From CAURNT01 sp963539215 (GTDB lineage Bacteria; Fusobacteriota; Fusobacteriia; Fusobacteriales; Leptotrichiaceae): DNA of 64,000 bases. The position numbers and the translations under genes were made by a program. Location: the NCBI GenBank assembly GCA_963539215.1, contig CAUTJT010000002.1:62001-126000 (forward strand). The letters are read 5' to 3'. Under the pieces are notes generated by a model. That model searched no databases, was not told the origin of the DNA, and saw nothing but the letters and a program-made list of their open reading frames with translations. Within the stretch, counting starts at the first letter, position 1, and every line of letters begins with the position of its first letter. This document shows positions 40,524-49,988 of this stretch, piece by piece.

Positions 40524-41623
40524 TATTTTACCTCCACTAGATAAGCATCTTCATAGTTCCAGTAAAAAAACACCTTTTCTTTCCAAACAAATAGTTCTTC
40601 TTCTTCAAGAAATTCTCTATGTTGGTCAAATGCCCTAATTATTCTATTAGATCCATTAACTTTAATAAATAACTTAGATTGGAATCCAGAATAAATTACT
40701 TCATCTACTATACCAGTTAAAACTTTATACTTAGGATTATCCTTTGGAGGTTTAATATCAACCTTAATTTTTTCTGGTCTAAGAGTTAATTTAACTTTAT
40801 CTCCAACTTTAACAGGTTTATCTAGTTCTACTTTAAATTCTCCTATTTCATCTGAATGAGCTATAGCATGATTTTCATAAACTTCTTGTATAACTCCAGT
40901 TAAGAAGTTAGTCTCTCCTATGAAATCAGCTACAAAATCATCATGAGGTTTTTCATATATTTCATTTGGAGTGCCAATTTGAAGTATATCTCCCTTATTC
41001 ATAACTGCTATTCTATCTGATACAGATAAAGCTTCTTCTTGATCATGCGTTACAAAAACGAAAGTAATACCTACTTCATCATGTATAGTATCTAATTCTA
41101 TTAATAACTTTTGTCTAAGTTTAGCATCTAGAGCTGACAGTGGTTCATCTAATAAAAGAACATCAGGTTTACCTATTAAAGCACGAGCTATAGAAACTCT
41201 TTGCTTTTGACCTCCAGATAAATTTTCTGGCATTTTTGATTTATGTTCTAATAAACCAACTAATTCTAAATATTTATTTACTTCTTTTTCTATTTCTTCT
41301 TTAGACACACCGTTTAATTTCAAAGGGAATGCAACATTGTCAAATACATTCATAGTTGGAAATAATGCATAATTTTGAAATACTGTATTAACATTTCTTT
41401 TTTCAGGAGGTAATTTATCTATTCTATTATCACCTACTAAAATTTCTCCACTATCAGGATATATAAATCCTGCAATCATTCTTAAAAGTGTAGTTTTACC
41501 GCAACCAGAAGGTCCTAATATAGAGAAAAATTCACCTTTTTTTATAGTTAAACTTACATCTTTTAAAATAGTGTCTTTCCCAAAACTTTTAGACACATTT
41601 TTTATTATTAAATCTCTTTCCAA
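40523..41623 (-). CDS. potA: Spermidine/putrescine ABC transporter ATP-binding protein PotA
   Basis: 366 residues. Walker A GPSGCGKTT, Q-loop VFQNYALFP, signature LSGGQKQR, Walker B VLLLDEPLSALD, switch VTHDQEEA, then a C-terminal TOBE domain (about 290-360) containing LRPEKIKV. The start is a TTG behind AAAGGAG. PotA drives polyamine import through PotB and PotC. The binding protein PotD is not in the window. Confidence 0.94.
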   Translation of the reverse strand: MERDLIIKNVSKSFGKDTILKDVSLTIKKGEFFSILGPSGCGKTTLLRMIAGFIYPDSGEILVGDNRIDKLPPEKRNVNTVFQNYALFPTMNVFDNVAFPLKLNGVSKEEIEKEVNKYLELVGLLEHKSKMPENLSGGQKQRVSIARALIGKPDVLLLDEPLSALDAKLRQKLLIELDTIHDEVGITFVFVTHDQEEALSVSDRIAVMNKGDILQIGTPNEIYEKPHDDFVADFIGETNFLTGVIQEVYENHAIAHSDEIGEFKVELDKPVKVGDKVKLTLRPEKIKVDIKPPKDNPKYKVLTGIVDEVIYSGFQSKLFIKVNGSNRIIRAFDQHREFLEEEELFVWKEKVFFYWNYEDAYLVEVK

Positions 41624-41642
41624 TTATCATTCTCCTTTCAAG

Positions 41643-42983
41643 TTAAAACTTATCAAAAAATTGTCTTGCTAATTCTTTTAAATAAAATACATCATTTACT
41701 CCACATAATTCTCTTACAGAGTGCATTGCTAGCATAGGAACTCCTAAATCTATAGCATCTATATCAAGATGTGTTGAAGATATAGGCCCTATAGTTGAAC
41801 CACCTATTTCATTAGATTGATTTACAAAACTTTGTATTTTAATACCAGTTTTATCTACTAATTGTTTTATTACTGATATAGAATAAGCATCTGATGTATA
41901 TCTTTGATTTGCACTAATTTTAATAGATATTCCTTCATTCATTTTACCTAAATTAGTTGGATCACTTTTACCCATGTATGCAGGATGAGCTGCATGAGCT
42001 CCATCTGCTGATAACATAAATGAAGATGACAACATAACTAAAAATTCTTCTCTACTAAATCCTAAAGCATAATTTATTCTTTCTAAAATATTATATAAAT
42101 AATTTGAATCTGCCCCTTGTTTAGTTGCTGATCCTATTTCTTCATTATCAAATCCAACAAATACATTTATTTGGTTATTATTATTACTACTTTCCATTAA
42201 TCCTATTAATCCAGTATAGACAGAAACTAAATTATCTAGTTTTGGAGAACTTATCATATTCTGATCTACTCCAACTAAACTTCCTTTTTCTAAAGAATAT
42301 ATAAATAAATCAAAATCTAATATATCAGATTTATTAATACCAATTTTTTTAGAAATTATATTTAATAAATAATTTTCTTTTTCAAATCCTTCTTTAACTA
42401 AATTAAGTATAGGAAGTGTATCATTTTGTTTATCTATCTTAACTCCATTATTAACTTCTCTATTTTGATGTATAGCAAGATTAGGGATAGTTAATATAGG
42501 CTCTTCAATTTTAACTTTAATAGTCTTAGGTTTAAATGTATCACCATTTTTAACTATAACTCTACCAGCTATAGATAATGGTCTATCAAACCAAGTATTT
42601 AATATAGGCCCACCATAAACTTCTGTATTTAACCTCAATACACCATTAGTAATCATTTCAGGATTAGGCTTAACTCTAAATCCTGGTGAATCTGTATGTG
42701 ATCCAAATATTTTAAACCCTCTTTTTAAATCTATTTTTTCTCCTATTGTGAATGCTACTATAGTTGAGTTAGTTCTTTTAACAAAATATTTCCCTCCCGG
42801 TTTCAAATTCCATTTTGAATAAGGATCTAATCTTTCAAATTCATTTCCTACTAATATTTCAGAACACAAATCTCCTACATGATAACTACTAGGACAATCA
42901 TCTATAAATTCTATCAATTCTCTCGCAAATGCCTTAACTTCAAATTCTGCAACTTCTCTTTTTAATATTTCTTTAGTATCCAT
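41643..42983 (-). CDS. M18 family aminopeptidase
   Basis: 446 residues. Two-zinc M18 signatures: GSHTDSPGFRVKPNP (metal histidine and aspartate), VFVGFDNEEIGSATKQGAD (metal glutamates) and HAAHPAYMGKSDPTN (histidine). It removes N-terminal, often acidic, residues from peptides in the cytosol. Length equals bacterial aminopeptidase 2 (ApeB). It begins one base after the stop of the M32 peptidase gene, so two peptidases for peptide use are made together. Confidence 0.93.
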   Translation of the reverse strand: MDTKEILKREVAEFEVKAFARELIEFIDDCPSSYHVGDLCSEILVGNEFERLDPYSKWNLKPGGKYFVKRTNSTIVAFTIGEKIDLKRGFKIFGSHTDSPGFRVKPNPEMITNGVLRLNTEVYGGPILNTWFDRPLSIAGRVIVKNGDTFKPKTIKVKIEEPILTIPNLAIHQNREVNNGVKIDKQNDTLPILNLVKEGFEKENYLLNIISKKIGINKSDILDFDLFIYSLEKGSLVGVDQNMISSPKLDNLVSVYTGLIGLMESSNNNNQINVFVGFDNEEIGSATKQGADSNYLYNILERINYALGFSREEFLVMLSSSFMLSADGAHAAHPAYMGKSDPTNLGKMNEGISIKISANQRYTSDAYSISVIKQLVDKTGIKIQSFVNQSNEIGGSTIGPISSTHLDIDAIDLGVPMLAMHSVRELCGVNDVFYLKELARQFFDKF

Positions 42984-42984
42984 C

Positions 42985-44493
42985 TTATACCTCTACTCCA
43001 TAAATTTTACTAAATTTATTTTTTAAATAATTAATATAATAATCTGAATTAAATTTATTACCTGTTGCATTTAAAATAATTTTATCAGGTTCTAAAAATG
43101 ATCCAAACCTTTGTACTTTTAATTCAAGCCAATTATTAATATTTTCAAATCTAGCATTTCTTAATTCTTCTTCGATATTTATTTCTTTACTCATAGCATC
43201 ATATAGTTGTGCACTATAAGCTGAACCTAAAGCATAAGATGGAAAATATCCAAATAATCCTTGTGCCCAATGTATATCTTGAAGTATTCCTTCATTTAAT
43301 GTTTTTGGTTCTATTCCTAAATATTTTACATATTTAGCATTCCATTTTTCTACTAAACTATCTATATTTACTTCTTCATCTATATTACTGAATATCTCTT
43401 TTTCAAGTTCATATCTAACTAATATATGTAAAGGATAAGTAAGTTCATCAGATTCAGTTCTAATATATGAAAGATTTGATTCATTTAAAAGTAATTTAAA
43501 TTCATCAAGACTAATATCCATGCCAAAATACTCATCCATTAACTTATATATTTCAGGTACAAAAGCATCATTTCTACCAAACATATTTTCATATATTCTT
43601 GATTGTGATTCATGTATACCCATAGAAACTCCTCCGCCTAAGAAATTTTCATCATATACATCTTCTACATGTTGTTCATATAAAGCATGACCTGTTTCAT
43701 GTATAGTTGAATATATTGCTGATATAGGATCATTTTCATGATAGTGAGTCGTTATTCTTACATCTTTATTACTTGTAGATGTTGTAAAAGGATGTTCACT
43801 TTCTTTTAAAACCCCAGATTCATAATCAAATTTTAATATTTCAGTAATTTTTTTTGACAATTTTTTTTGTTTTTCTATAGAATAAGGTTTAGATAAAAAT
43901 CTTTCCTTTATATTCTTTAATTCTTTTCTTCTTTTTAAAACAACTTTTTTTATAAATGGCACTAAATCTGTTTTAATTTTTTCAAAAAAATCATCTACAT
44001 ATTCTACTGTCAAATTAGGTTCATAATCTGATAAAAGTAGAGAATACGGATGTCCTTCATAATTTCTATATTTTATAAATTTCTTTTTAAGTTCTATAAC
44101 TTCTTTTAAAACAGGTGCATATTCTTTAATATCATTATTTTTTTTAGCCTCACTCCATTTTTGAGATGAAAGAGTAATTAATTCTGAATATCTAGAATAC
44201 TCATTTACTGGTATTTTACTCATAAAATCAAAAATATCTTTTTTTGTTTTTAAAACAAGTTTTTTATCTATATCATTTAATTTTTCTAAATCAACAGTAT
44301 ATATTAATTCTTTAAATTCATCATTTACCACTGTACTATAGCCAAGTTCTGATAACATTCCTATAGTTTTTGATAAATTATTTATAGCTTTAATCGGAGC
44401 TTCAGTTTCTAAGTCCCAGCTAAGTATAGTTTGAGCATGAGTATATGCTCTATATTTACTTAAAATTTCTTTAATTTTTGTAATTTTTTCCAT
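42985..44493 (-). CDS. M32 family carboxypeptidase (Taq-like)
   Basis: 502 residues. Zinc motif HETGHALYEQH (HExxH) near residue 260, with GIHESQSRIYENMFGR providing the third ligand region, and DIHWAQGLFGYFPSYALG near the C-terminus. It removes C-terminal residues from peptides. I chose the ATG behind GGAGG, nine codons inside the longest reading frame, because the longer start has no site. Confidence 0.94.
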   Translation of the reverse strand: MEKITKIKEILSKYRAYTHAQTILSWDLETEAPIKAINNLSKTIGMLSELGYSTVVNDEFKELIYTVDLEKLNDIDKKLVLKTKKDIFDFMSKIPVNEYSRYSELITLSSQKWSEAKKNNDIKEYAPVLKEVIELKKKFIKYRNYEGHPYSLLLSDYEPNLTVEYVDDFFEKIKTDLVPFIKKVVLKRRKELKNIKERFLSKPYSIEKQKKLSKKITEILKFDYESGVLKESEHPFTTSTSNKDVRITTHYHENDPISAIYSTIHETGHALYEQHVEDVYDENFLGGGVSMGIHESQSRIYENMFGRNDAFVPEIYKLMDEYFGMDISLDEFKLLLNESNLSYIRTESDELTYPLHILVRYELEKEIFSNIDEEVNIDSLVEKWNAKYVKYLGIEPKTLNEGILQDIHWAQGLFGYFPSYALGSAYSAQLYDAMSKEINIEEELRNARFENINNWLELKVQRFGSFLEPDKIILNATGNKFNSDYYINYLKNKFSKIYGVEV

Positions 44494-44536
44494 ATATACC
44501 TCCTTCTTTAAATTATACAATTTTTATAGATATATT

Positions 44537-44767
44537 TCAATAATTTTTACTTATCTTTTTTTCTTCTTCTTTATTTACTATAGCCGATGAATAAAGCTCA
44601 GTTTTACCACAATTTAAACATATCCTCAAATAAAACATTTGACTACTTACAGGTAATAATTCTAAAAAAATATTTTTCATCTTATCAACCTTAACATCTC
44701 TTACAGGCAAATTAACATTTTTGATATCAAACTTATTATGTCCGCACATACTACATTTAAATTCCAT
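44537..44767 (-). CDS. Small zinc-ribbon protein
   Basis: 76 residues with two CxxC knuckles, CSMCGH near residue 5 and CLNCGKTE near residue 50, and the pattern RICLNCGKTELYSS at the second one. This resembles the short zinc-ribbon, predicted nucleic-acid-binding proteins of the YpzJ type. No enzyme domain. Located between rnhB (14 bases upstream) and the M32 peptidase. Confidence 0.7.
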   Translation of the reverse strand: MEFKCSMCGHNKFDIKNVNLPVRDVKVDKMKNIFLELLPVSSQMFYLRICLNCGKTELYSSAIVNKEEEKKISKNY

Positions 44768-44781
44768 ATAACATCACCCTT

Positions 44782-45384
44782 CTAAAAGTTTTTCAAAAAA
44801 GTTTTTCTATGTATATTTGATATACCATTCTCTCTTAATAATTTATAATGTTCCTTCGTTCCATATCCTTTATGTTTACTAAAGTTATAACCAGGAATAG
44901 TATTGTCAAATTCTTTCATAATTCTATCCCTTGTAACTTTTGCTATAATTGAAGCAGTTGCTATAGATAAAGATTTAGCATCACCTTTAACTACTGTTTC
45001 TTGCATATAATTACAATCTTTTATTTCTCTATTACCATCTACTAAAATCAAATAATCTTCCTTATTAATTATAACTATATCATCTATTGCTTTTCTCATA
45101 GCCATATATGTTGCTTGCAATATATTTATTTCATCTATTATATCTGAATTTACTATACCCACTCCAAATATTATATTTTCATCATTTAATATATTTTCAT
45201 ATATTTTTTCTCTTTTTGCTTCCGTTAATTTTTTAGAATCATTAACTTCTTCCAAATATTGACTGTATTTATTTATAACAACAGCAGCAGCAACCACAGG
45301 ACCAGCCAAAGGCCCACGTCCTGCTTCATCTACTCCTATAATTAATCTATTATATTCCTTATCAAAATCATATAACTTATTCAT
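44782..45384 (-). CDS. rnhB: Ribonuclease HII
   Basis: 200 residues. VDEAGRGPLAGPVVAAAV carries the DEAGRG motif with the first metal-binding residues; VNDSKKL, LILVDGN and KGDAKSLSIATASIIAKVTRD follow. It removes RNA from RNA-DNA hybrids and misplaced ribonucleotides. I chose the ATG behind GAGG; it overlaps the stop of rluD by eight bases. Confidence 0.96.
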   Translation of the reverse strand: MNKLYDFDKEYNRLIIGVDEAGRGPLAGPVVAAAVVINKYSQYLEEVNDSKKLTEAKREKIYENILNDENIIFGVGIVNSDIIDEINILQATYMAMRKAIDDIVIINKEDYLILVDGNREIKDCNYMQETVVKGDAKSLSIATASIIAKVTRDRIMKEFDNTIPGYNFSKHKGYGTKEHYKLLRENGISNIHRKTFLKNF

Positions 45385-46276
45385 GTTCAAACCTCAATTT
45401 TGTTTTATTTAAAGCATTATTAAAATCCTTATGAAATTCACCTATTACATTTATTCTTTCTTTAGTTATTGGGTGTATAAAATCTAATTCATAAGCATGT
45501 AACATCTGTCTTTGAAACTCATCTTTTCTTCCATATACACTATCACCTATTATTGGAAAGAAAAAATGTGATAAATGTACTCTAATTTGATGTGTTCTTC
45601 CAGTTTTTAAATTAAGCCTAACTAAACTATATTTTTCATTTTTATCAATAACACAATAATTAGTTATAGCTTCTTTACCTCCATCTTTTTTCACAGACAT
45701 TTTCTTTCTATCTTTTTCATCTCTTCCAATATTAGAAATTAAAGTTCCACTTTTTTTATTCATACTACCTTTAACTATAGCATAATATATCTTTTTAATT
45801 TCTTTATTTTTAAACATATCTGTTAGCAAATTATGAGTTTTATCATCTTTGGCTATAATAATTAAACCTGAAGTATCTTTATCTAATCTATGTACTATAC
45901 CGGGTCTTATTTCACCATTTATACCTGATAAATCTCTAACCTTATATAAAAGTGCATTTACTAAAGTATTTTGTTCATGTCCTTTAGATGGATGAACCAC
46001 CATACCTGCCTTTTTATTAACTATTAATAAATATTTATCTTCATGCACTATATCTATTTCTATATCTTGAGCTATTATATCTACTTGTTTTGCATCCGGT
46101 ATATCTATATATACTTCATCACCTTTTTCAAGTTTATATGAAGGCTTAGTTTTTAATCCGTTCACCTTAATATTTTCACTTTTAATTAAATCTTGTATCT
46201 TTGTTCTTGATTCTCCTAAAATTTCAGATAAATAAGCATCTATCCTTTTATTAATATTTTCTTCAATTAACATCAT
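45377..46276 (-). CDS. rluD: 23S rRNA pseudouridine synthase, RluD family
   Basis: 299 residues. An N-terminal S4 RNA-binding domain (about 10-70, RIDAYLSEILGESRTKIQDLIK) and a pseudouridine synthase domain with the catalytic aspartate in VHRLDKDTSGLIIIAK, plus GRTHQIRVHLSH and IIGDSVYG. RluD modifies helix 69; other RluA/RluC-type targets are possible. Two neighbouring ATG codons can start it; it overlaps the HD gene. Confidence 0.92.
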   Translation of the reverse strand: MMLIEENINKRIDAYLSEILGESRTKIQDLIKSENIKVNGLKTKPSYKLEKGDEVYIDIPDAKQVDIIAQDIEIDIVHEDKYLLIVNKKAGMVVHPSKGHEQNTLVNALLYKVRDLSGINGEIRPGIVHRLDKDTSGLIIIAKDDKTHNLLTDMFKNKEIKKIYYAIVKGSMNKKSGTLISNIGRDEKDRKKMSVKKDGGKEAITNYCVIDKNEKYSLVRLNLKTGRTHQIRVHLSHFFFPIIGDSVYGRKDEFQRQMLHAYELDFIHPITKERINVIGEFHKDFNNALNKTKLRFEHE

Positions 46277-46670
46277 CTACTCCTTGAAATTTTTTCATAT
46301 ACTCATCATCAACTAAATCATGATGCTTAAGTATAAGACAAGCAAGATTTGGGTTAATATCTTTCAATTTAATATATCCATTTAAAGAATGATTTTTCAA
46401 ACTTGTTTTAAAACCAAGTTTATGTAATACTCTTAATAAAAAACCTGAATTTCCCTTACCACTATCATGTAATAGAGCTAGTTTTAAATAAATATTAGGC
46501 ATATCAAGTTTTTTAATATCTTGATAAACTTTAAATGAATGATACTTATCGTATCCTAACATTTTATCAAATACATCATATTCTTCTTTAGTCAATAATT
46601 TTTTAACTTCTTGTTCATTATCTTTATTTATTCTAAAAAAATAGAATTCTATTATCTTAAAAAATATCAT
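46263..46670 (-). CDS. Small HD-domain phosphohydrolase-like protein
   Basis: 135 residues. The HD pair is in LALLHDSGKGN near residue 68; an upstream histidine (YDKYHSFKVY) and a downstream one (ILKHHDLVD) complete the usual metal set. Such small HD proteins hydrolyse phosphate esters, often of nucleotides, but the substrate is unknown. The ATG overlaps the upstream stop by four bases (ATGA), which is why I prefer it over an earlier in-frame start. Confidence 0.75.
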   Translation of the reverse strand: MIFFKIIEFYFFRINKDNEQEVKKLLTKEEYDVFDKMLGYDKYHSFKVYQDIKKLDMPNIYLKLALLHDSGKGNSGFLLRVLHKLGFKTSLKNHSLNGYIKLKDINPNLACLILKHHDLVDDEYMKKFQGVDDVN

Positions 46671-47326
46671 AAATATCTCTCTATCAATTCTTCTATACAA
46701 TCTACCTTATATTTTTCATCTATACCTTGCTCATTCTTAGCACTACCAAATCCCCAGTTACAATAAGCAAAATCAACGCCTGAATTATTAGCTGTATTTA
46801 AATCAACTATCATATCACCAACAAATAAGACATCTTTTTTTTCTAAATTTAGTTCACTAATCAATCTTTCAACATTAATAGAAGAAGGTTTTTTCTCTTC
46901 TATATGATTAGGATCTAGTCCTATAATTTTATAAAAAGAGAATTCTTTTAACTCATCTATCTCACAAGATTTCTTAGCTAAATCATCATCTTTATTTGTT
47001 ATTATTGCATATTTTATACCTTTTTCTTCTAATTTAAACAATAATTCCCTTATACCTTTGTATGTATATAAATTAAAATCATATTCTTTATTATATATAT
47101 CTAATAAATATGAAAGTACTTCTTCTTCCTTTTCTCTACTTCCTTGTTCTTTAAGTATAAGCTCTACCATTTTTCTTAACCCATTACCTATATAATTTAC
47201 ATAATCATCAGGATTATATGTTTTCAACCCATAATTTTTAAGTGCTTTATTTGAAGCATTCGCTATCGCATATACCGAATTTAATAGCGTTCCATCTAAA
47301 TCAAATATAACTAATTTCTTACTCAT
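46667..47326 (-). CDS. HAD-superfamily hydrolase, phosphoglycolate phosphatase-like
   Basis: 219 residues. Motif I VIFDLDGTLLNS, motif II AIITNKDDD, motif III KKPSS and motif IV LFVGDMIVDLNTA. The C1 cap domain between motifs I and II (about 15-80) puts it in the Gph/PpaX-like group. The substrate is open. First gene of the long rluD/rnhB/peptidase/pot run. Confidence 0.85.
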   Translation of the reverse strand: MSKKLVIFDLDGTLLNSVYAIANASNKALKNYGLKTYNPDDYVNYIGNGLRKMVELILKEQGSREKEEEVLSYLLDIYNKEYDFNLYTYKGIRELLFKLEEKGIKYAIITNKDDDLAKKSCEIDELKEFSFYKIIGLDPNHIEEKKPSSINVERLISELNLEKKDVLFVGDMIVDLNTANNSGVDFAYCNWGFGSAKNEQGIDEKYKVDCIEELIERYL

Positions 47327-47360
47327 TTTAAACCTCTATTTTTTTCATTTATTCATATAT

Positions 47361-47389
47361 ATTATATCTTTTTTTTACAGTAAATACAA
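47361..47389 (-). promoter_or_regulatory. Promoter of the HAD-HD-rluD run
   Basis: Minus-strand TTGTAT (47384-47389), 17-base spacer, TATAAT (47361-47366). It points away from the plus-strand promoter at 47430. Confidence 0.6.
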
Positions 47390-47429
47390 ACTTTTAATAG
47401 ATTTGATTATATAATTATCATAAAAATAT

Positions 47430-47457
47430 TTGAAATTTATAAAACTTATGTTAAAAT
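47430..47457 (+). promoter_or_regulatory. Promoter of the orphan plus-strand gene
   Basis: TTGAAA (47430-47435), 16-base spacer, TAAAAT (47452-47457) with TGT before it. The predicted transcript start is only about 10 bases before the start codon. Confidence 0.65.
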
Positions 47458-47474
47458 GACTTGAGGTGATAAAT

Positions 47475-47813
47475 TTGAAAATAAAACCATACATATCAGA
47501 AACTATAGTTGCCTATTATTTAATAAATGGTAAAATAAAAGAAGAAATAGTTGCTTTTGAAGAAATAGAATCAGGAAATAATTTAGATAAATTGAATATT
47601 AAATTTAAAGAATTAAGACCAGCAATATGTAAATTTAGTGAAGAAGAAGAAAATGAATTAGGAATTGCTGTATGTTTTAACGAATTATATAACGAAGAAA
47701 ATGAAATAGAAAAATCAAATATATCTTTTATTGATATAGAAAACGTCAAATCTCTTGTTAAAAAAATGAATTCAAATTCTAAATCATATGAATATATATT
47801 ATGTGAAAAATAA
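47475..47813 (+). CDS. Hypothetical protein, the only plus-strand protein gene of the window
   Basis: 112 residues, acidic, no signal peptide or membrane helix. I do not recognise a family. The likely start is TTG behind GAGGTGAT; an in-frame GTG three codons earlier lies inside that site. The sequence looks translated: it has its own promoter and ribosome site, and lysine/glutamate-rich composition like its neighbours (PYISETIVAYYLINGKIKEE). It stands divergently to the HAD gene and directly before tRNA-Thr, whose -35 box begins two bases after its stop codon. Confidence 0.7.
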   Translation: MKIKPYISETIVAYYLINGKIKEEIVAFEEIESGNNLDKLNIKFKELRPAICKFSEEEENELGIAVCFNELYNEENEIEKSNISFIDIENVKSLVKKMNSNSKSYEYILCEK

Positions 47814-47814
47814 T

Positions 47815-47843
47815 TTGACAAACACATTATTTTAGTGTATACT
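47815..47843 (+). promoter_or_regulatory. Promoter of tRNA-Thr
   Basis: TTGACA (47815-47820), 17-base spacer, TATACT (47838-47843). The start point is about six bases before the tRNA 5' end. Confidence 0.82.
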
Positions 47844-47855
47844 AATTCTATGTGT

Positions 47856-47931
47856 GCCGCTTTAGCTCACTAGGTAGAGCAGCTGACTTGTAATCAGCAG
47901 GTAATTGGTTCGAATCCGATAAGCGGCACCA
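47856..47931 (+). tRNA. tRNA-Thr (anticodon TGT), CCA encoded
   Basis: 76 bases. Acceptor stem GCCGCTT / AAGCGGC, D arm GCTC...GAGC, anticodon stem GCTGA / TCAGC around loop CTTGTAA (anticodon TGT, reads ACA/ACN threonine codons), T arm ATTGG / CCGAT around TTCGAAT. Discriminator A followed by an encoded CCA end. Confidence 0.96.
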
Positions 47932-47966
47932 TTTTTTTTATTTAAAATTTTGAAATATTTTTAATA

Positions 47967-48000
47967 ATAAAAATAAGCACTAAAAGTGCTTATTTTTTAT
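47967..48000. terminator. Bidirectional terminator between tRNA-Thr and the PBP1A gene
   Basis: Perfect stem AATAAGCACT / AGTGCTTATT with a three-base loop, A-run on the left and T-run on the right, so it works on both strands. The stop codon of the PBP gene lies in the T-run. Confidence 0.85.
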
Positions 48001-49988
48001 TTATAAACAATACCTTCTGTTTCTATAGGTTCTGTTCCTTTTATAAACAATGCTTCTCTTGCATTATTTCCATCTGTATCTAAAAGACCAGTTCTTAAAT
48101 CTATAGTTTTCTTAATCAAAGTTCCATTAGCTAATCCCTCTTCTATAAATTGGAATTTACCTATATCAAAATTACTTAAATTAGAAACTGTTTGCATATA
48201 GTTTTTCCAAATTGGAAGAGCTGCACTTGCCCCTGACATTCCTCTACCCATAGATTTATTATTATCATTACCTACATATACAACTGTTACAAGAGTTGGT
48301 GTATACCCAGTAAACCACGCAGAAACATAATCACTTGTAGTTCCTGTTTTACCTGCTACAGGTACTGTAGTTCCCTTAGCATAAATTTGAGCTCCTTTAC
48401 TTCCTCCATTTTTTACAACTGATTGCATCATATGAGTAATTAAAGCAGCATATTCTGGTTCTAATACTTTTTCTTTTTTAGTATCAGCTTCATATATTAC
48501 CTCTCCAAACTTATTCTCTATTTTATATATAAACTGAGGTTTAACTTTATTACCACCATTAGCTATAATAGAATAAGCACGAGCCATATCAAGAGGTGAT
48601 ACAGTTATAGAACCTAACGCTAATGTTAAATCTTTAGGAATTTCTGAATTTTCAAATCCAAAACTCTTCCAAAGTTTAATAAAATTATTAAGCCCCGCAA
48701 GATCTAAAGCTTTAATTGCAACTATATTATCTGAAACTTCTAAAGCTTTTAATAAACTTAAATTATTTCTATACTTCCAATCATAGTTTTTAGGAGACCA
48801 TTGTCCGAAAACTGCAGGTGAATCTTCTAAAGTAGTTCCCATAGTAAGATTATTTTGTAATGCAGCTAAATATACAAAAGGCTTAAATGATGATCCTGGC
48901 TGTCTTTTAGCACTAGTTGCACGATTAAAGTCTCCTTTAGCATAATTTTTTCCTCCAACCATAGCTTTAACAAAACCATTACTTGGATCTATAGATATTA
49001 ATGCTCCTTCAAGTTCTGAACCTTTACTTAAATTATTATTAGTTGCAAATGATTTATATGCAGCTTTTTGCATATTTATATCTGCTGTTGCATATATTTT
49101 ATAACCTGTAAATAATAGTTTTTCATCTTCCTCATTTTCTATCCCTAATATCTTCTTAACTTCAGAAAGAACTACTGTTGTAAATTCTGGTGCAATGTTA
49201 GTTGAAGATATTTTTTCATCCTTATTTCTATCTGATGCCCTATTATTTGAAAATACAATTTTTTGTTTTAAAGCTTTTTCATATTCTTCTTTTGTTATAG
49301 CATTATTTTTATACATTAAATTCAATACAACTTTTTGTCTTTCTAAAGCATTCTCTAATTTAGAATACTTAGTAGGTGATTTAGGCATAGAGGCAAGTAT
49401 TGCCGCTTCTGCTACAGTTAAATCCCTTGGTAATTTATTAAAATATACTCTAGCTGCATTTTTTATACCATAAGCCCCTCTACCAAAGTTTATTGTATTT
49501 AAATAAAGTTCTAGTATCTCTGCCTTAGTTAATTTTCTTTCTACTCTTGTTGCAAGTACAGCTTCTACAATTTTTCTCTTCAAAGTTCTATCTGGAGTTA
49601 AAAATATAGTTTTAACTAATTGTTGTGTAATAGTTGATCCACCTTCACGTCCAGTTTTAGTAACATTTAAAAATAAAGCTTTAGAAAGTCTTACAAAATC
49701 TAAACCATTATGACTTCTAAATCTTTTATCCTCTACTGAAATAAAAGCATTTTGAACCATTTCAGGTATTTCATCTATACTTATTGGATCCCTATTTTCA
49801 ACTGTTATTAAATCTAATTGATTCCCATTAATATCATATATAACAGAAGGGGATAGCGTTTTATAATTTTCTATTAAATCATCTGGATATTTTCTATTAA
49901 CTTCAAAAATAACATATCCTAATAATAAAACACTTATAAATACTAGAGTAAGAATTACTGTTATGATATATTTATATAGTTTCTTCAT
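47997..49988 (-). CDS. mrcA: Class A penicillin-binding protein (PBP1A family)
   Basis: 663 residues. A membrane anchor (about 8-30), a GT51 glycosyltransferase domain (about 50-225; SVEDKRFRSHNGLD, GGSTITQQLVK, KIVEAVLATRVERKLTKAEILELYLN) and a transpeptidase domain (about 310-600) with SxxK in PGSSFKPFVY, SDN in EVSDNIVAIKAL and KTGTT in AGKTGTTSDY. It polymerises and cross-links peptidoglycan. Overlaps rlmN by 17 bases. Expected target of beta-lactams. Confidence 0.95.
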   Translation of the reverse strand: MKKLYKYIITVILTLVFISVLLLGYVIFEVNRKYPDDLIENYKTLSPSVIYDINGNQLDLITVENRDPISIDEIPEMVQNAFISVEDKRFRSHNGLDFVRLSKALFLNVTKTGREGGSTITQQLVKTIFLTPDRTLKRKIVEAVLATRVERKLTKAEILELYLNTINFGRGAYGIKNAARVYFNKLPRDLTVAEAAILASMPKSPTKYSKLENALERQKVVLNLMYKNNAITKEEYEKALKQKIVFSNNRASDRNKDEKISSTNIAPEFTTVVLSEVKKILGIENEEDEKLLFTGYKIYATADINMQKAAYKSFATNNNLSKGSELEGALISIDPSNGFVKAMVGGKNYAKGDFNRATSAKRQPGSSFKPFVYLAALQNNLTMGTTLEDSPAVFGQWSPKNYDWKYRNNLSLLKALEVSDNIVAIKALDLAGLNNFIKLWKSFGFENSEIPKDLTLALGSITVSPLDMARAYSIIANGGNKVKPQFIYKIENKFGEVIYEADTKKEKVLEPEYAALITHMMQSVVKNGGSKGAQIYAKGTTVPVAGKTGTTSDYVSAWFTGYTPTLVTVVYVGNDNNKSMGRGMSGASAALPIWKNYMQTVSNLSNFDIGKFQFIEEGLANGTLIKKTIDLRTGLLDTDGNNAREALFIKGTEPIETEGIVYK

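Noticed and set aside
47815..47931. tRNA-Thr as an integration site of a mobile element
   Set aside because: No integrase gene and no direct repeat of the tRNA 3' end were found within the window.
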